DNA of 64,000 bases, from NCBI RefSeq assembly GCF_021491375.1, contig NZ_JAKEVY010000002.1:434001-498000 (forward strand), in the 5' to 3' direction. This DNA is from Flavihumibacter fluminis (lineage in GTDB: Bacteria > Bacteroidota > Bacteroidia > Chitinophagales > Chitinophagaceae). Positions 16,527 through 25,629 of this stretch are shown here, one piece after another; within the stretch, counting starts at the first letter, position 1, and each line of letters begins with the position of its first letter. The translations under genes were made by a program, and so were the position numbers. The notes beneath the pieces are model-generated. The model did no database searches. It had not been told where the DNA came from and saw nothing but the letters and a program-made list of their open reading frames with translations.

Positions 16527-19500
16527 ATGTTTCGCTACTGCATCTGTTTTTTAGTTTCGCTGGCCCTGCTTAGTTCCTGTAAAAACGCTTCCAGAATGGG
16601 CTTTGAACTGATACCTGCTGAAAAATCCGGTATCCGGTTTGCCAATACCATTACAGAAAATGATTCCATCAATATTCTCGACCTGGAATATACCTACAAC
16701 GGGGGAGGAGTGGCGATCGAAGATTTTAACCAGGACGGACTGCCTGATATTTTCTTCACGGGTAACAGGGTCGGCAATCACTTGTACCTAAACAAAGGAG
16801 AACTCAACTTTGAAGACATCAGTGCAACTGCCGGTATCAATGGCAATGACAAATGGTCAACCGGTGTGGCTGTTGTGGATATCAACAACGACGGACTTAA
16901 AGATATTTATGTAGGCGCCTCCATCTCAAACGATCCGTTGAAAAGAGCCAATATGCTCTTTATTAATAAAGGTGCTGGTAAAGATGGAAAGCCTGTATTC
17001 GAAGACCAGGCAACTGCATACAACCTGGCAGATACCGGACATACCACCCATGCTGTATTCTTTGATTATGACAATGACGGCGACCTGGATTGTTATGTAC
17101 TCACCAATAAAGTAGGCGCTGATCGATACCCCAATCAATACAAGCAAAAACAACTGGATGGCACAGCCGAAAATACAGATCGGCTGTATCGAAATGATTT
17201 TGACAGCAGCAAAGGGCATCCTGTGTTTACCAATGTATCTAAAGAAGCTGGCATATTACAGGAGGGGTACGGACTTGGGGTAGCCATCGCCGATATAAAT
17301 GGAGATGGCTGGAAAGATATTTATGTAACCAATGATTTTCTTACCAATGATATTCTGTGGATTAATAATAAGGATGGCAGTTTTACGAATCGGGTAGAAC
17401 AATATTTCAAACACACATCCTACTCCGCTATGGGTAATGATGTAGCGGACATCAATAACGATGGCTTGCCAGATCTGATAGCAGTGGATATGTTGCCTGC
17501 ATCCAATGATCGGAAAAAAATGATGATGGCTGCCAACAGTTACCAGAACTATCTGAACAATGAAGAGTTCGGGTATCAGTACCAATATGTACGTAATACG
17601 TTGCAATTGAACCTGGGTCCGGCCTGGAAAGATTCTGCCGGAACCTCACACCCTGTATTTGGAGATATTGCTTTCTATGCCGGGGTGGCTGAAACAGACT
17701 GGAGCTGGGCTCCGCTGTTCGTTGACTTTGATAATGATGGCTGGCGCGACCTGATGATCACGAATGGTTATCCGAAGGATATTACAGATCGGGATTTTAT
17801 GACCTATCGCGCATCCGCCAATAAAATTGCTCCCAAGGAAATGATTCTGGATCAGATTCCGGAAGTGAAACTCTCCAATTTTGTTTTCAAAAATTCGGAT
17901 GGTTCCAGGTTCACTGATAAAACTGCAGACTGGAAATTTGATAGTCCCAGTTTTTCAAGCGGTGCCGCCTACGGCGATCTGGATAATGATGGAGACATGG
18001 ACCTGGTGATCAATAATACCAACCAGGTGGCGATGGTTTATAAAAACAAGGCAATTGAAAAATTATCAGATAACCAGTACCTGCAGGTGCAGTTGGAGGG
18101 ACCACCAACCAATCGTGACGGTTTCGGTACAAGAATTGAAATCCACCTGGGAGACAGCATGCAGGTAACAGAGTTCAGTCCCTACCGGGGTTATCTATCC
18201 ACCATGCAGGACATCATCCATTTTGGACTTGGTAAACAAAAGCAGGTTGATAAATTGCTGGTTACCTGGCCAGATGGGAAAGTTCAGCAATTGAAAAATC
18301 TTCCCGCCAATCAACGCCTCGTGTTAAATTATAAAGATGCGGTTACTACTGTGTTGGAAAAGCAGGAACCAATAACTCCGTTATTCACGAATATAACAGC
18401 ATCTATACAACCCTACTTCCTTCACCAGGAATATGATTACAGTGATTTCAACGTGCAGAAATTGCTGCCGCATAAGTTATCTGAATTCGGTCCGGCAATG
18501 TCGGCAGGGGATCTCGATGGAAATGGTCTTACTGATCTTGTCGTTGGTGGTTCCTTTGGATATAGTGCATCCATACTGCTGCAGCAAATGGACGGTTCAT
18601 TTAAAAGAACAGAGCTGATTCCGGCTGCTGATGCGCAAACCAAATCCTGGGAAGATATGGGTATCCTGCTATTCGATGCAGAAAAGGATGGCGACCTTGA
18701 TTTGTATATCACCAGTGGTGGCTATGAATTGGAAGCAGGGGCTAGCAGCTATCGTGATCATTTCTACCTGAACGATGGCAAAGGAAACTTTACAGAAGAC
18801 AGCACAGCCATTCCTGTTAATACGATAAGTAAATCCTGTGTTCGGGCTGCAGATATGGATGGAGATGGTGATCTGGATTTGCTGCTGGCAGGAAGAGTAA
18901 AACCATGGAACTATCCATTGCCGGTTTCCAGTACGTTGTTGTTGAATGAATCCGGAAAAGGAAAGGTTCAGTTCAGGGATGCGACCAAAGAACTGGCGCC
19001 TGAACTGCAAGAACTGGGGATGGTTTGTGATGCCATCTGGACAGATATCGATAATGATAACTGGCCTGATCTGTTGTTGGCAGGAGAGTGGATGCCGGTT
19101 ACCATTTTTAAAAATGAAAAGGGTAAACTGAAACGAATAAACGAAACGGGACTGGAAAATAAATCCGGATGGTGGAACAGCATTGCACCCGGAGATTTTG
19201 ATAATGACGGGGATATTGATTATGTGGTTTCCAACCTGGGTTTAAATTCATTTTATCGTGCATCGGATAAGGAACCGGTTCGCATCTACGCAGGTGATTT
19301 TGATAATAACAAATCACTGGATGCGATTCCAACTCTTTACCTTCCGAATGCAGAATGGGAGCGAAAAGAGTTTCCTGCTCAAACCAGGGATGATCTCATC
19401 AAACAAATGATCAGCCTGCGCAGAAAATTCCAGAATTATAAATTGTTTTCGACTGCTGGTATCCGTGAGATACTGAATGATTCGCTGCTTCAAACAGCCT

Positions 19501-20078
19501 GGAAGGGGGAAGTGAATCAATTGGCTTCGGTATATATCGAAAACAAAGGAAACGGTAAATTTTCCATGAAGGAATTACCGATGCTGGCCCAGGTTTCTAT
19601 GTTGAATGGAATGTTTGCAGAAGACCTGAATGGAGATGGAAACCTGGATTTGATAAGTACCACCAACGACTATGGTACTGAAGTATCAGTAGGCAGGTAT
19701 GATGCCCTGAATGGCTTGGTATTGCTGGGTGATGGTAGTGGGAATTTTTCAGCCCTTTCAATTGCCTCCTCTGGATTTTATGTGCCGGGAAATGGAAAGT
19801 CATTGGTATGTTTGGTTGGGCCAGATCAAACCAGTAAACTGGCAGTTTCTCAAAACAGGGGAACGTTGCAATGGTTTAACTGGAAAGGAGCACTCGCGCA
19901 GGCACAGCCTGCAAGTAATGATACCTATGCTATAATTTCTCTTACCAACGGCAAGCAAAGAAAACAGGAGCGCTATTGGGGATCCGGATTTCTTTCCCAA
20001 TCGCCTTTCCTGCTCTTTACCAACCAACAGGTAAAACAGATTGAATATTTTACTGGATCAAAAACCGGATCGAAGTGA
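16527..20078 (+). CDS. FG-GAP/VCBS repeat lipoprotein with ASPIC/UnbV domain
   Basis: 1183 residues. It has a lipoprotein signal (LLSSC, Cys18) and many calcium-loop repeats of the DFNQDGLPDIFF, DINNDGLKDIYV, DMDGDGDLDLLLAG kind spread across the protein, which predict integrin-like beta-propellers. An ASPIC/UnbV segment lies around residues 525-600 (GFGTRIEIHLGDS to LLVTWPDGKVQQL). It is probably anchored at the cell surface. Its biochemical role is unknown; similar proteins often lie next to SusCD pairs in Bacteroidota. The stop overlaps a possible GTG start of the next gene (GTGA). Confidence 0.88.
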   Translation: MFRYCICFLVSLALLSSCKNASRMGFELIPAEKSGIRFANTITENDSINILDLEYTYNGGGVAIEDFNQDGLPDIFFTGNRVGNHLYLNKGELNFEDISATAGINGNDKWSTGVAVVDINNDGLKDIYVGASISNDPLKRANMLFINKGAGKDGKPVFEDQATAYNLADTGHTTHAVFFDYDNDGDLDCYVLTNKVGADRYPNQYKQKQLDGTAENTDRLYRNDFDSSKGHPVFTNVSKEAGILQEGYGLGVAIADINGDGWKDIYVTNDFLTNDILWINNKDGSFTNRVEQYFKHTSYSAMGNDVADINNDGLPDLIAVDMLPASNDRKKMMMAANSYQNYLNNEEFGYQYQYVRNTLQLNLGPAWKDSAGTSHPVFGDIAFYAGVAETDWSWAPLFVDFDNDGWRDLMITNGYPKDITDRDFMTYRASANKIAPKEMILDQIPEVKLSNFVFKNSDGSRFTDKTADWKFDSPSFSSGAAYGDLDNDGDMDLVINNTNQVAMVYKNKAIEKLSDNQYLQVQLEGPPTNRDGFGTRIEIHLGDSMQVTEFSPYRGYLSTMQDIIHFGLGKQKQVDKLLVTWPDGKVQQLKNLPANQRLVLNYKDAVTTVLEKQEPITPLFTNITASIQPYFLHQEYDYSDFNVQKLLPHKLSEFGPAMSAGDLDGNGLTDLVVGGSFGYSASILLQQMDGSFKRTELIPAADAQTKSWEDMGILLFDAEKDGDLDLYITSGGYELEAGASSYRDHFYLNDGKGNFTEDSTAIPVNTISKSCVRAADMDGDGDLDLLLAGRVKPWNYPLPVSSTLLLNESGKGKVQFRDATKELAPELQELGMVCDAIWTDIDNDNWPDLLLAGEWMPVTIFKNEKGKLKRINETGLENKSGWWNSIAPGDFDNDGDIDYVVSNLGLNSFYRASDKEPVRIYAGDFDNNKSLDAIPTLYLPNAEWERKEFPAQTRDDLIKQMISLRRKFQNYKLFSTAGIREILNDSLLQTAWKGEVNQLASVYIENKGNGKFSMKELPMLAQVSMLNGMFAEDLNGDGNLDLISTTNDYGTEVSVGRYDALNGLVLLGDGSGNFSALSIASSGFYVPGNGKSLVCLVGPDQTSKLAVSQNRGTLQWFNWKGALAQAQPASNDTYAIISLTNGKQRKQERYWGSGFLSQSPFLLFTNQQVKQIEYFTGSKTGSK

Positions 20079-20086
20079 AGACAACA

Positions 20087-21418
20087 ATGAAGCTCTATAA
20101 AGTACTCCAATATCTCGCCTTCCTGGCAGTGATCGGCACATGGATTTCCTGCGCTGATACCAAATCCAAAGCAGTAACCCTGCCCGGAGTGGAAATCCTG
20201 CATGCCAATCAGAAAAAACTGACTGACCTGATTATTTACGATGTATTCACGCCTCCCGTTGCTGCAAGAATTTACAGTTACACATCGCTTGCTTCCTATG
20301 AAGCGATCAGACATCTGCAATCAGATCAACCTTCTCTTACAGCTAAGCTGCCTGGTTTCAAAGCAATGCCCCTACCGGAACAAGGGAAGGAGTATGATTT
20401 CTTACTCTCCGCTACAAGGGCTTTTCTGAGTGTCGCAAACAGTCTCACTTTTTCTGTTGATACCCTTTTACAATATGAAAAAGTGGTGCTCGCAACATAC
20501 AAAAGTGGACTTGATCCTGAGGTGTATGAAAGGTCCATCGCATTCGGTGAAACCATCGCTAAAAAAATAATGGAAAGAGCAGCTATTGATAACTATCCGC
20601 AAACCCGCGGTAAACCACGTTATATAGGAAGCCGATTACCAGGCAAATGGAAGCCAACTGCTCCGGATTACAGTGATGCGGTAGAGCCCTGCTGGGGTGA
20701 TATGCTTCCTTTCTATAACGACAGCGTTGCTGCCTATCCGTTACCTCCTGCGCCAGCTTATTCCATGAATCAGTCGGATTCTTTTTATAAGCAGGTAATG
20801 GAAGTCTATACCATTGGAAACAATCTCACCGAAGAACAAAAACTAATTGCCACTTATTGGGATGATAATCCCTTTGTAACCGAACATGAAGGACACCTGA
20901 TGTTTGCCAACAAAAAAATTACACCTGGTGGCCACTGGATGGGAATTGCTTCCATTGCCTGTAAAAAAGCAGGAACAGATCCTGTAAAAACAGCCAGGGT
21001 GCTGGCACTTACCGCCATGAGCCTGATGGATGGATTTATTGTTTGCTGGGATGCAAAATACAAGTATGAACTTGTGCGACCCATTACCGTGATCAACGAA
21101 CAGCTTGATAAAAACTGGTTACCTTATTTACAAACTCCTCCTTTTCCGGAATACCCAAGTGGCCATAGTGTAATAACTGCTGCAGCAGCAACTGTGCTGA
21201 CGATTGAACTGGGAGAAAATTTTGCATTTCATGATGATAGTGATAAAGAATACATAGGCCTGGAGCGCGATTTCAATTCGTTCCAGGAAGCAGCTGCCGA
21301 AGCTTCTATCAGTCGGGTGTATGGAGGGATTCATTTCCGGCCGGCAGTAGAAGAAGGAACAAAACTGGGAACCTGGTTGGGCGCTGAACTCATGAAAAAA
21401 ATCAATGCAGCAGAATGA
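20087..21418 (+). CDS. Vanadium-dependent haloperoxidase-like PAP2-superfamily lipoprotein
   Basis: 443 residues from ATG 20087 (GTG 20075 is an alternative overlapping the previous stop). The N-terminus is a signal peptide, probably lipoprotein type (IGTWISC). The acid phosphatase/haloperoxidase active-site set is present in order: KYELVRP near residue 325 (Lys and Arg), PSGH near 358, and SRVYGGIH near 408, where Arg and His are six residues apart as in fungal vanadium chloroperoxidase. The fold binds vanadate or phosphate, so it may be a haloperoxidase or a phosphatase. Sequence alone does not settle which. It overlaps the next gene by 4 bp. Confidence 0.82.
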   Translation: MKLYKVLQYLAFLAVIGTWISCADTKSKAVTLPGVEILHANQKKLTDLIIYDVFTPPVAARIYSYTSLASYEAIRHLQSDQPSLTAKLPGFKAMPLPEQGKEYDFLLSATRAFLSVANSLTFSVDTLLQYEKVVLATYKSGLDPEVYERSIAFGETIAKKIMERAAIDNYPQTRGKPRYIGSRLPGKWKPTAPDYSDAVEPCWGDMLPFYNDSVAAYPLPPAPAYSMNQSDSFYKQVMEVYTIGNNLTEEQKLIATYWDDNPFVTEHEGHLMFANKKITPGGHWMGIASIACKKAGTDPVKTARVLALTAMSLMDGFIVCWDAKYKYELVRPITVINEQLDKNWLPYLQTPPFPEYPSGHSVITAAAATVLTIELGENFAFHDDSDKEYIGLERDFNSFQEAAAEASISRVYGGIHFRPAVEEGTKLGTWLGAELMKKINAAE

Positions 21419-22899
21419 GGCCGGTTGTCTTTTTACTATGTATAGGTTGGCTGTTTTTTTCACAATGCCTCGGTCCTGAAAAAAGAAAGTTTACAGACGC
21501 AACTTCTGCACAGGGATTTGAACTGGCTCAACAATATTGTCAATCCTGTCACCTCGTACCTCAGGCTACCGACCTGGATAAAGCTACCTGGGTAAATTAT
21601 GTGCTACCTAAAATGGGGTTGTTTTTGGGCTATCATTCCATGGGAATGAACCGGTATATCACTAAAACAGCTAAACCCTTACTTTCATTGGAAGACTGGG
21701 ATAAAATCCGGCATCACTTTATTACCGAAGCGCCCGATCAACTATCTGATACCAGTAACCGAAAAGCAATTAAAACCGGGCTGGATGGATTTGAAGTACT
21801 GAGTGGTTCGCAATTAACAGAGCAGCCTCTTACAACCTATATTGGATACCAGGAAGCAACAGGTCAGTTATTGGTGGGAGATGGCATGCAGCCCGCATTG
21901 TTTGTAACAGATCCGACCGGAATATCAAAGCCAGCTACTTTTTCAACCGGTGTTGGAATATCGCATGTTATTACTGATACCTCGCTCTATGTATTAACGA
22001 TGGGGGTATTGCAACCTTCCGACAGCAGGCTGGGTGCATTGGTCAAATACAATTCGGAAACAGGAGCCGGTCAAACGGTGCTTGATAGCCTGCAGCGACC
22101 GGTGCATTTTGTACTGGAAGATCTGAATCAGGATGGCAGGAAGGATATTATTGTCGCAGAGTTTGGAAATCAATCGGGACAACTAGCCTGGTACGAGCAA
22201 ACACAGCAACAAACTTTTTTGAAACATACACTCCGGGCACAACCAGGTGCTATACGAATTATCACAACCGACTGGAATAAGGATGGCCATCCCGATATAG
22301 TTGTTTTAATGGCACAGGGGGATGAGGGCGTGTTTTTATATGAAAACAACGGGACTGGTCAATTCAAAGAAAAAGTCTTGCTGAGATTTCCAGCAGTACA
22401 TGGTAGCAATTTTTTGGAAATGCTGGATTATAACCAGGATGGTTTGCCGGATCTGCTGGTTACTAATGGAGATAATGGCGATTATCCGCCGGTTATGAAA
22501 CCCTACCATGGTATCCGGATCTTTCAGAACCTGGGAAATAATAAGTTTGAACAGGTGCTCTTTCTTCCAATGAATGGGGTAGGTAAAGCCATGGCTGCTG
22601 ATTTTAACCAAGATGGCCATCTGGATATTGCCGCCATCTCTTTTTTCCCGGATAGGATTAAGAGTCCTGAGGAAGCTTTTGTTCTCTGGAAGGGATTGGG
22701 ACAGGGTGACTTTGAGCCCACCAGTTTTCCGGAAGCAAAAAATGGGAACTGGCTAACAATGGACCGGGCTGATATGGATGGAGATGGCGACCTGGATATC
22801 GTAATTGGTCAGGCTTCCTTTGGATTGAATGAGTCCGGGTCAGGGCAGGCTGCTGGTTTGCAAAGCTCCTGGATCCTGCTAAAAAACCGGTTAAGATAA
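21415..22899 (+). CDS. Haem c-motif protein fused to FG-GAP repeats
   Basis: 494 residues with an N-terminal export signal, possibly a lipoprotein signal (FFSQC, Cys18). A single haem-attachment motif C-Q-S-C-H is at residues 42-46. From about residue 150 there are FG-GAP/VCBS calcium-loop repeats (DLNQDGRKDIIVA, DWNKDGHPDIVVL, DYNQDGLPDLLVT, DMDGDGDLDIVIG). A haem c unit joined to a propeller suggests a surface or periplasmic redox protein. It is the last gene of the group and is translationally coupled (ATGA) to the haloperoxidase-like gene, which suggests a joint oxidative function. The function itself is inference. Confidence 0.78.
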   Translation: MRPVVFLLCIGWLFFSQCLGPEKRKFTDATSAQGFELAQQYCQSCHLVPQATDLDKATWVNYVLPKMGLFLGYHSMGMNRYITKTAKPLLSLEDWDKIRHHFITEAPDQLSDTSNRKAIKTGLDGFEVLSGSQLTEQPLTTYIGYQEATGQLLVGDGMQPALFVTDPTGISKPATFSTGVGISHVITDTSLYVLTMGVLQPSDSRLGALVKYNSETGAGQTVLDSLQRPVHFVLEDLNQDGRKDIIVAEFGNQSGQLAWYEQTQQQTFLKHTLRAQPGAIRIITTDWNKDGHPDIVVLMAQGDEGVFLYENNGTGQFKEKVLLRFPAVHGSNFLEMLDYNQDGLPDLLVTNGDNGDYPPVMKPYHGIRIFQNLGNNKFEQVLFLPMNGVGKAMAADFNQDGHLDIAAISFFPDRIKSPEEAFVLWKGLGQGDFEPTSFPEAKNGNWLTMDRADMDGDGDLDIVIGQASFGLNESGSGQAAGLQSSWILLKNRLR

Positions 22900-22903
22900 T
22901 TTA

Positions 22904-23641
22904 CTAGTTAGCAAGCCTGCTGTTCTGCGCATACTGTTGAATCGGCGCATGAATAAAGAGGCAGGAACCATCTTTTATGGTGTTGATGATGGGACGTGCC
23001 AGGTAGGTCGGAATAGCCGGGCAACCATAACTTCTGCCCAGGTAGCCCTGGCTTTCGATAAGCGATTCGGAAACATAATTTGCTCCATGTACCACAATCG
23101 CCCGGCGAAGTGCGTTGTCATTAATGCCTTTTTCAAGTCCGGATAATTTTAAAGAATACCCGTTACTGCCATAATAAGTTGACTCGGTGCGATAAAAACC
23201 CGGACTGCTCATATGAGATTTGGCCCGGTTGGAATAGGCAACAGCCTGATCCTTTCCGGAATTCCGGCCATGCGCCACGTAGGTATGAAAGAGTAACTGA
23301 TTTTTTTCCAGATCAATGATATACAATCTTTTAGAGGTGCTGGGCTGACTGAAATCAGCTATACTAAGTACAGAGGGATTGGAAAGCTCTCCCTTTCTTT
23401 TCAGTTTCTCCCAACCGCGAATGGCCTTCTCAAATGCATCTGCAGAGAGTCCCAGGGAATCCAGCCTTAATCCGTGGTAGACAGAAATCCACACAGCAAT
23501 AGCTGGAGCTTCAGCGATGCTGCTGTCTGAATAGCTTTTTTTGGAACCGGATGGGATTGTTTTATTGCCTGAGTAGGCACTTATGGATAAAGTGGCAATC
23601 ACTAGGATAGTGAATAGTAAGCCTGCTGATTTATACCGCAT
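22904..23641 (-). CDS. Murein L,D-transpeptidase catalytic domain (YkuD_2-type) protein
   Basis: 245 residues with a signal peptide at the N-terminus. The C-terminal half has the VVHGANYVS histidine segment and the GRSYGCPAI segment with the catalytic Cys. This is the pattern of the YkuD-like L,D-transpeptidase family found in Bacteroidota. It would cross-link or trim peptidoglycan stem peptides in the periplasm. It is convergent with the haem/FG-GAP gene, with 4 bp between the two stop codons. Confidence 0.85.
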   Translation of the reverse strand: MRYKSAGLLFTILVIATLSISAYSGNKTIPSGSKKSYSDSSIAEAPAIAVWISVYHGLRLDSLGLSADAFEKAIRGWEKLKRKGELSNPSVLSIADFSQPSTSKRLYIIDLEKNQLLFHTYVAHGRNSGKDQAVAYSNRAKSHMSSPGFYRTESTYYGSNGYSLKLSGLEKGINDNALRRAIVVHGANYVSESLIESQGYLGRSYGCPAIPTYLARPIINTIKDGSCLFIHAPIQQYAQNSRLAN

Positions 23642-24020
23642 TCTAATAGTCCTTTTTATTAACCAGATCAGATGGCATTGTCACCGGTATAGACGGTTTG
23701 AGCCTGAAAATGGTTGTAACAAGGATGCAAAAATCCTTAACCGATACTGAATTTACGGATTTCTGGCTTTTTGGGGCAGGAATGTATCAGGAATATTAAA
23801 ATATGTGGTGAATAAAGCGTGTAAAACTAAGTCTACCTGGATGGAAATTGGCCTCAAGTTTGTTTAGTATGGACGAATCCAACTTAAAATCCAATTCCAG
23901 AAAACCGGTTTAAGGCCCGTTTTTTTAGTCCATGCCTTTGAAATCAATTAATCTGGCCTCTGACAACCGAATAATCTACCGCAGTGGCGACAAGAGATGT
24001 AGTGATACGTCTCTTTTTTT
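23642..24020. other. 379-bp intergenic stretch with no recognised gene
   Basis: Both flanking genes are on the minus strand. No coding sequence or known RNA is recognised. The stretch should contain the promoter of the L,D-transpeptidase-like gene. Its minus-strand-upstream half also carries two hairpins followed by T-runs on the plus strand (23901-23926 and 23993-24022), which fit no annotated plus-strand gene. Confidence 0.5.
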
Positions 24021-24022
24021 TT
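23993..24022 (+). terminator. Orphan terminator-like hairpin
   Basis: An 8-bp stem (AGAGATGT with ACGTCTCT, one G-U pair), a 6-base loop and eight T. Oriented for plus-strand transcription although no plus-strand gene precedes it. A weaker one with a C-C mismatch lies at 23901-23926. They may end a small RNA. Confidence 0.5.
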
Positions 24023-24800
24023 ACATACTTTCTATGGGATGAGGAGCGATTGTACGGCAAAGGGTGCGCATTTTTTGGATCACCTGCTCAATGGTATCTT
24101 TTGATATCTGCAAAAAGTGCTTATTGGAATGCTGATCGTCTTCCGCAAATTCAAGGTAGAGTTTGGTGGCTGCCAGGGTCTGTGCAAAATCCTCGTGCAT
24201 CTTGTAAGCGATGTATTTCAGTTCCTGCCTGAATTCTTCTGTTTTCAACTCCGTTTTTTTTGAGGCTGCCAGTAGCAGGTCGTTTTTATGTTCCAGGAGT
24301 TGCTTGTTCTGTAATTTGGAGACCACCAACCGGCCAATTTGCTGGGCAATTTTTTCCAGTGCAATAACCTGGGTTTCACTCAGTCCAACTCTTTTTTCCA
24401 CTCCCATTATGCTGAGACAGCCAGATTTGTAACCTGTATCCAGTTTGATTGGAACAGAAGCCAAAAACTGAATTTGTGCGGGCAGTTGAATCTGATAGGA
24501 TGCGAAAGTGGAAGTTAATTGTTCCATATCAGCAACTATCAGGATCTTATCACATTGGGTCGGTATTTTATAGAATTGTTGTTGAATATCCGGAAAGCCT
24601 AACCATTCTGCCAGGCCTTTTCGCACAAAATATTTTGTAACTCCCAAAAAGCTGATGGCTGCTACCTGGCAATCGCTGATGTGGGCAGCCAACTCAACTG
24701 GTAAATGCAAATCTTCGTCGCTGACTAATTCCAAAGGCATAGACGAGGAACTGAGTCCGGGTGTATTTGTTTGGTTGGTATGAGCAAGAACCGTGATCAT
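24021..24800 (-). CDS. GAF domain protein with histidine-kinase-like dimerisation helix, no ATPase domain
   Basis: 259 residues. Residues about 30-165 look like a GAF sensor domain (CQVAAISFLGVTKYFVRKG; GYKSGCLSIMGVEKR). A coiled segment leads to YKMHEDFAQTLAATKLYLEF with His202, which resembles the phospho-acceptor helix of NarX/LiaS-type (HisKA_3) kinases. The protein ends about 57 residues later, so the HATPase_c domain is absent. It lies 17 bp after the Crp/Fnr gene on the same strand and is probably co-transcribed. It may be a sensor adaptor or a truncated kinase. Confidence 0.65.
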   Translation of the reverse strand: MITVLAHTNQTNTPGLSSSSMPLELVSDEDLHLPVELAAHISDCQVAAISFLGVTKYFVRKGLAEWLGFPDIQQQFYKIPTQCDKILIVADMEQLTSTFASYQIQLPAQIQFLASVPIKLDTGYKSGCLSIMGVEKRVGLSETQVIALEKIAQQIGRLVVSKLQNKQLLEHKNDLLLAASKKTELKTEEFRQELKYIAYKMHEDFAQTLAATKLYLEFAEDDQHSNKHFLQISKDTIEQVIQKMRTLCRTIAPHPIESM

Positions 24801-24817
24801 AGCAGGGTCGGTTGGAA

Positions 24818-25405
24818 TTAGGTGGTTAAAATTCGCTTACTTCTGATCCGGCAAAGTGTTTCAAGCCGCATACCCAGGTAGGAAGCTGAATACTTTAACG
24901 GAATCCGGTTAATGAGTCCGGGGTGTTTTTCAACGAAACGAAAGAACTTGTCTTCCGCGGAAGGAATTCTGCTGATGAATGCTCTTTCTTCAGCTCCCCG
25001 GTAATTGTCTTCCAATAATAACTTCGTAATGACAGGAATCTCGGGACAGTTTGCAAACAGGAATTCAACCATATCTGCGGCAATACCGATGAGTTCACAT
25101 TCTGTCAGTGTCTGAATATATTCGTCACATTCCTGTTCAAGGCCGATATTACTGATACTGGTAATCATTTCCTGTTCCTCATTCAGCCAGGTGGTGATTT
25201 CTTCACCCTTGAATTTCCGGTACCCTCTCACAACGCCCTTGACCAGGAAATAAAGGGTGCGATGGTCCATGCCCGGTTTAAACAAAAAAGCCCCCTTCTT
25301 TAACGTAATGGTATAGGAGTGCTGGCTGATCAGCTCTTCCGTTTTACTGCTCAGCGGATAAAGTGAATTCAGAAACTCGGTCAAATGATGCTTACTACTA
25401 CTCAT
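24818..25405 (-). CDS. Crp/Fnr-family transcriptional regulator (copy A)
   Basis: 195 residues: a cyclic-nucleotide-binding-like beta-barrel (about 20-130, with GAFLFKPGMDHRTLYFLVKG) and a C-terminal winged-helix part whose recognition region is LKYSASYLGMRLETLCRIRS. No Cys cluster typical of FeS-type FNR is seen. It is a clear paralogue of the divergent gene at 25681; both share an ITTWL/I segment, MITSIS/IVTSIS and NRIPLKY/NRVPIKY. The signal sensed is unknown. Confidence 0.83.
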   Translation of the reverse strand: MSSSKHHLTEFLNSLYPLSSKTEELISQHSYTITLKKGAFLFKPGMDHRTLYFLVKGVVRGYRKFKGEEITTWLNEEQEMITSISNIGLEQECDEYIQTLTECELIGIAADMVEFLFANCPEIPVITKLLLEDNYRGAEERAFISRIPSAEDKFFRFVEKHPGLINRIPLKYSASYLGMRLETLCRIRSKRILTT

Positions 25406-25593
25406 ATGCGTTGATGGTCACATTATTAGAAACTCAAACTTCTTTCAAATGTTGTGTTTTAAGACCTGTGGTGAATGGGTAAAATTTCGGAAATAGTTTG
25501 TAAAATCTACAGGTTTTGGACTTTTTCATAAGTGAAAACCTATAAAATCAATGTCAGATAGGCCACTATTTTATACTTTAAAGGCAGATTCTT

Positions 25594-25607
25594 TTGATTA
25601 TTGTCAA
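25594..25607. promoter_or_regulatory. FNR-like box, 9 of 10 conserved bases
   Basis: TTGAT-TATT-GTCAA matches the Crp/Fnr palindrome TTGAT-N4-ATCAA at nine of ten conserved bases. Its centre is exactly 36 bp from the perfect copy at 25630-25643, in the gap between the two divergent Crp/Fnr genes. Confidence 0.5.
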
Positions 25608-25629
25608 CCTTTTTTCTTGAAAATTTCGT

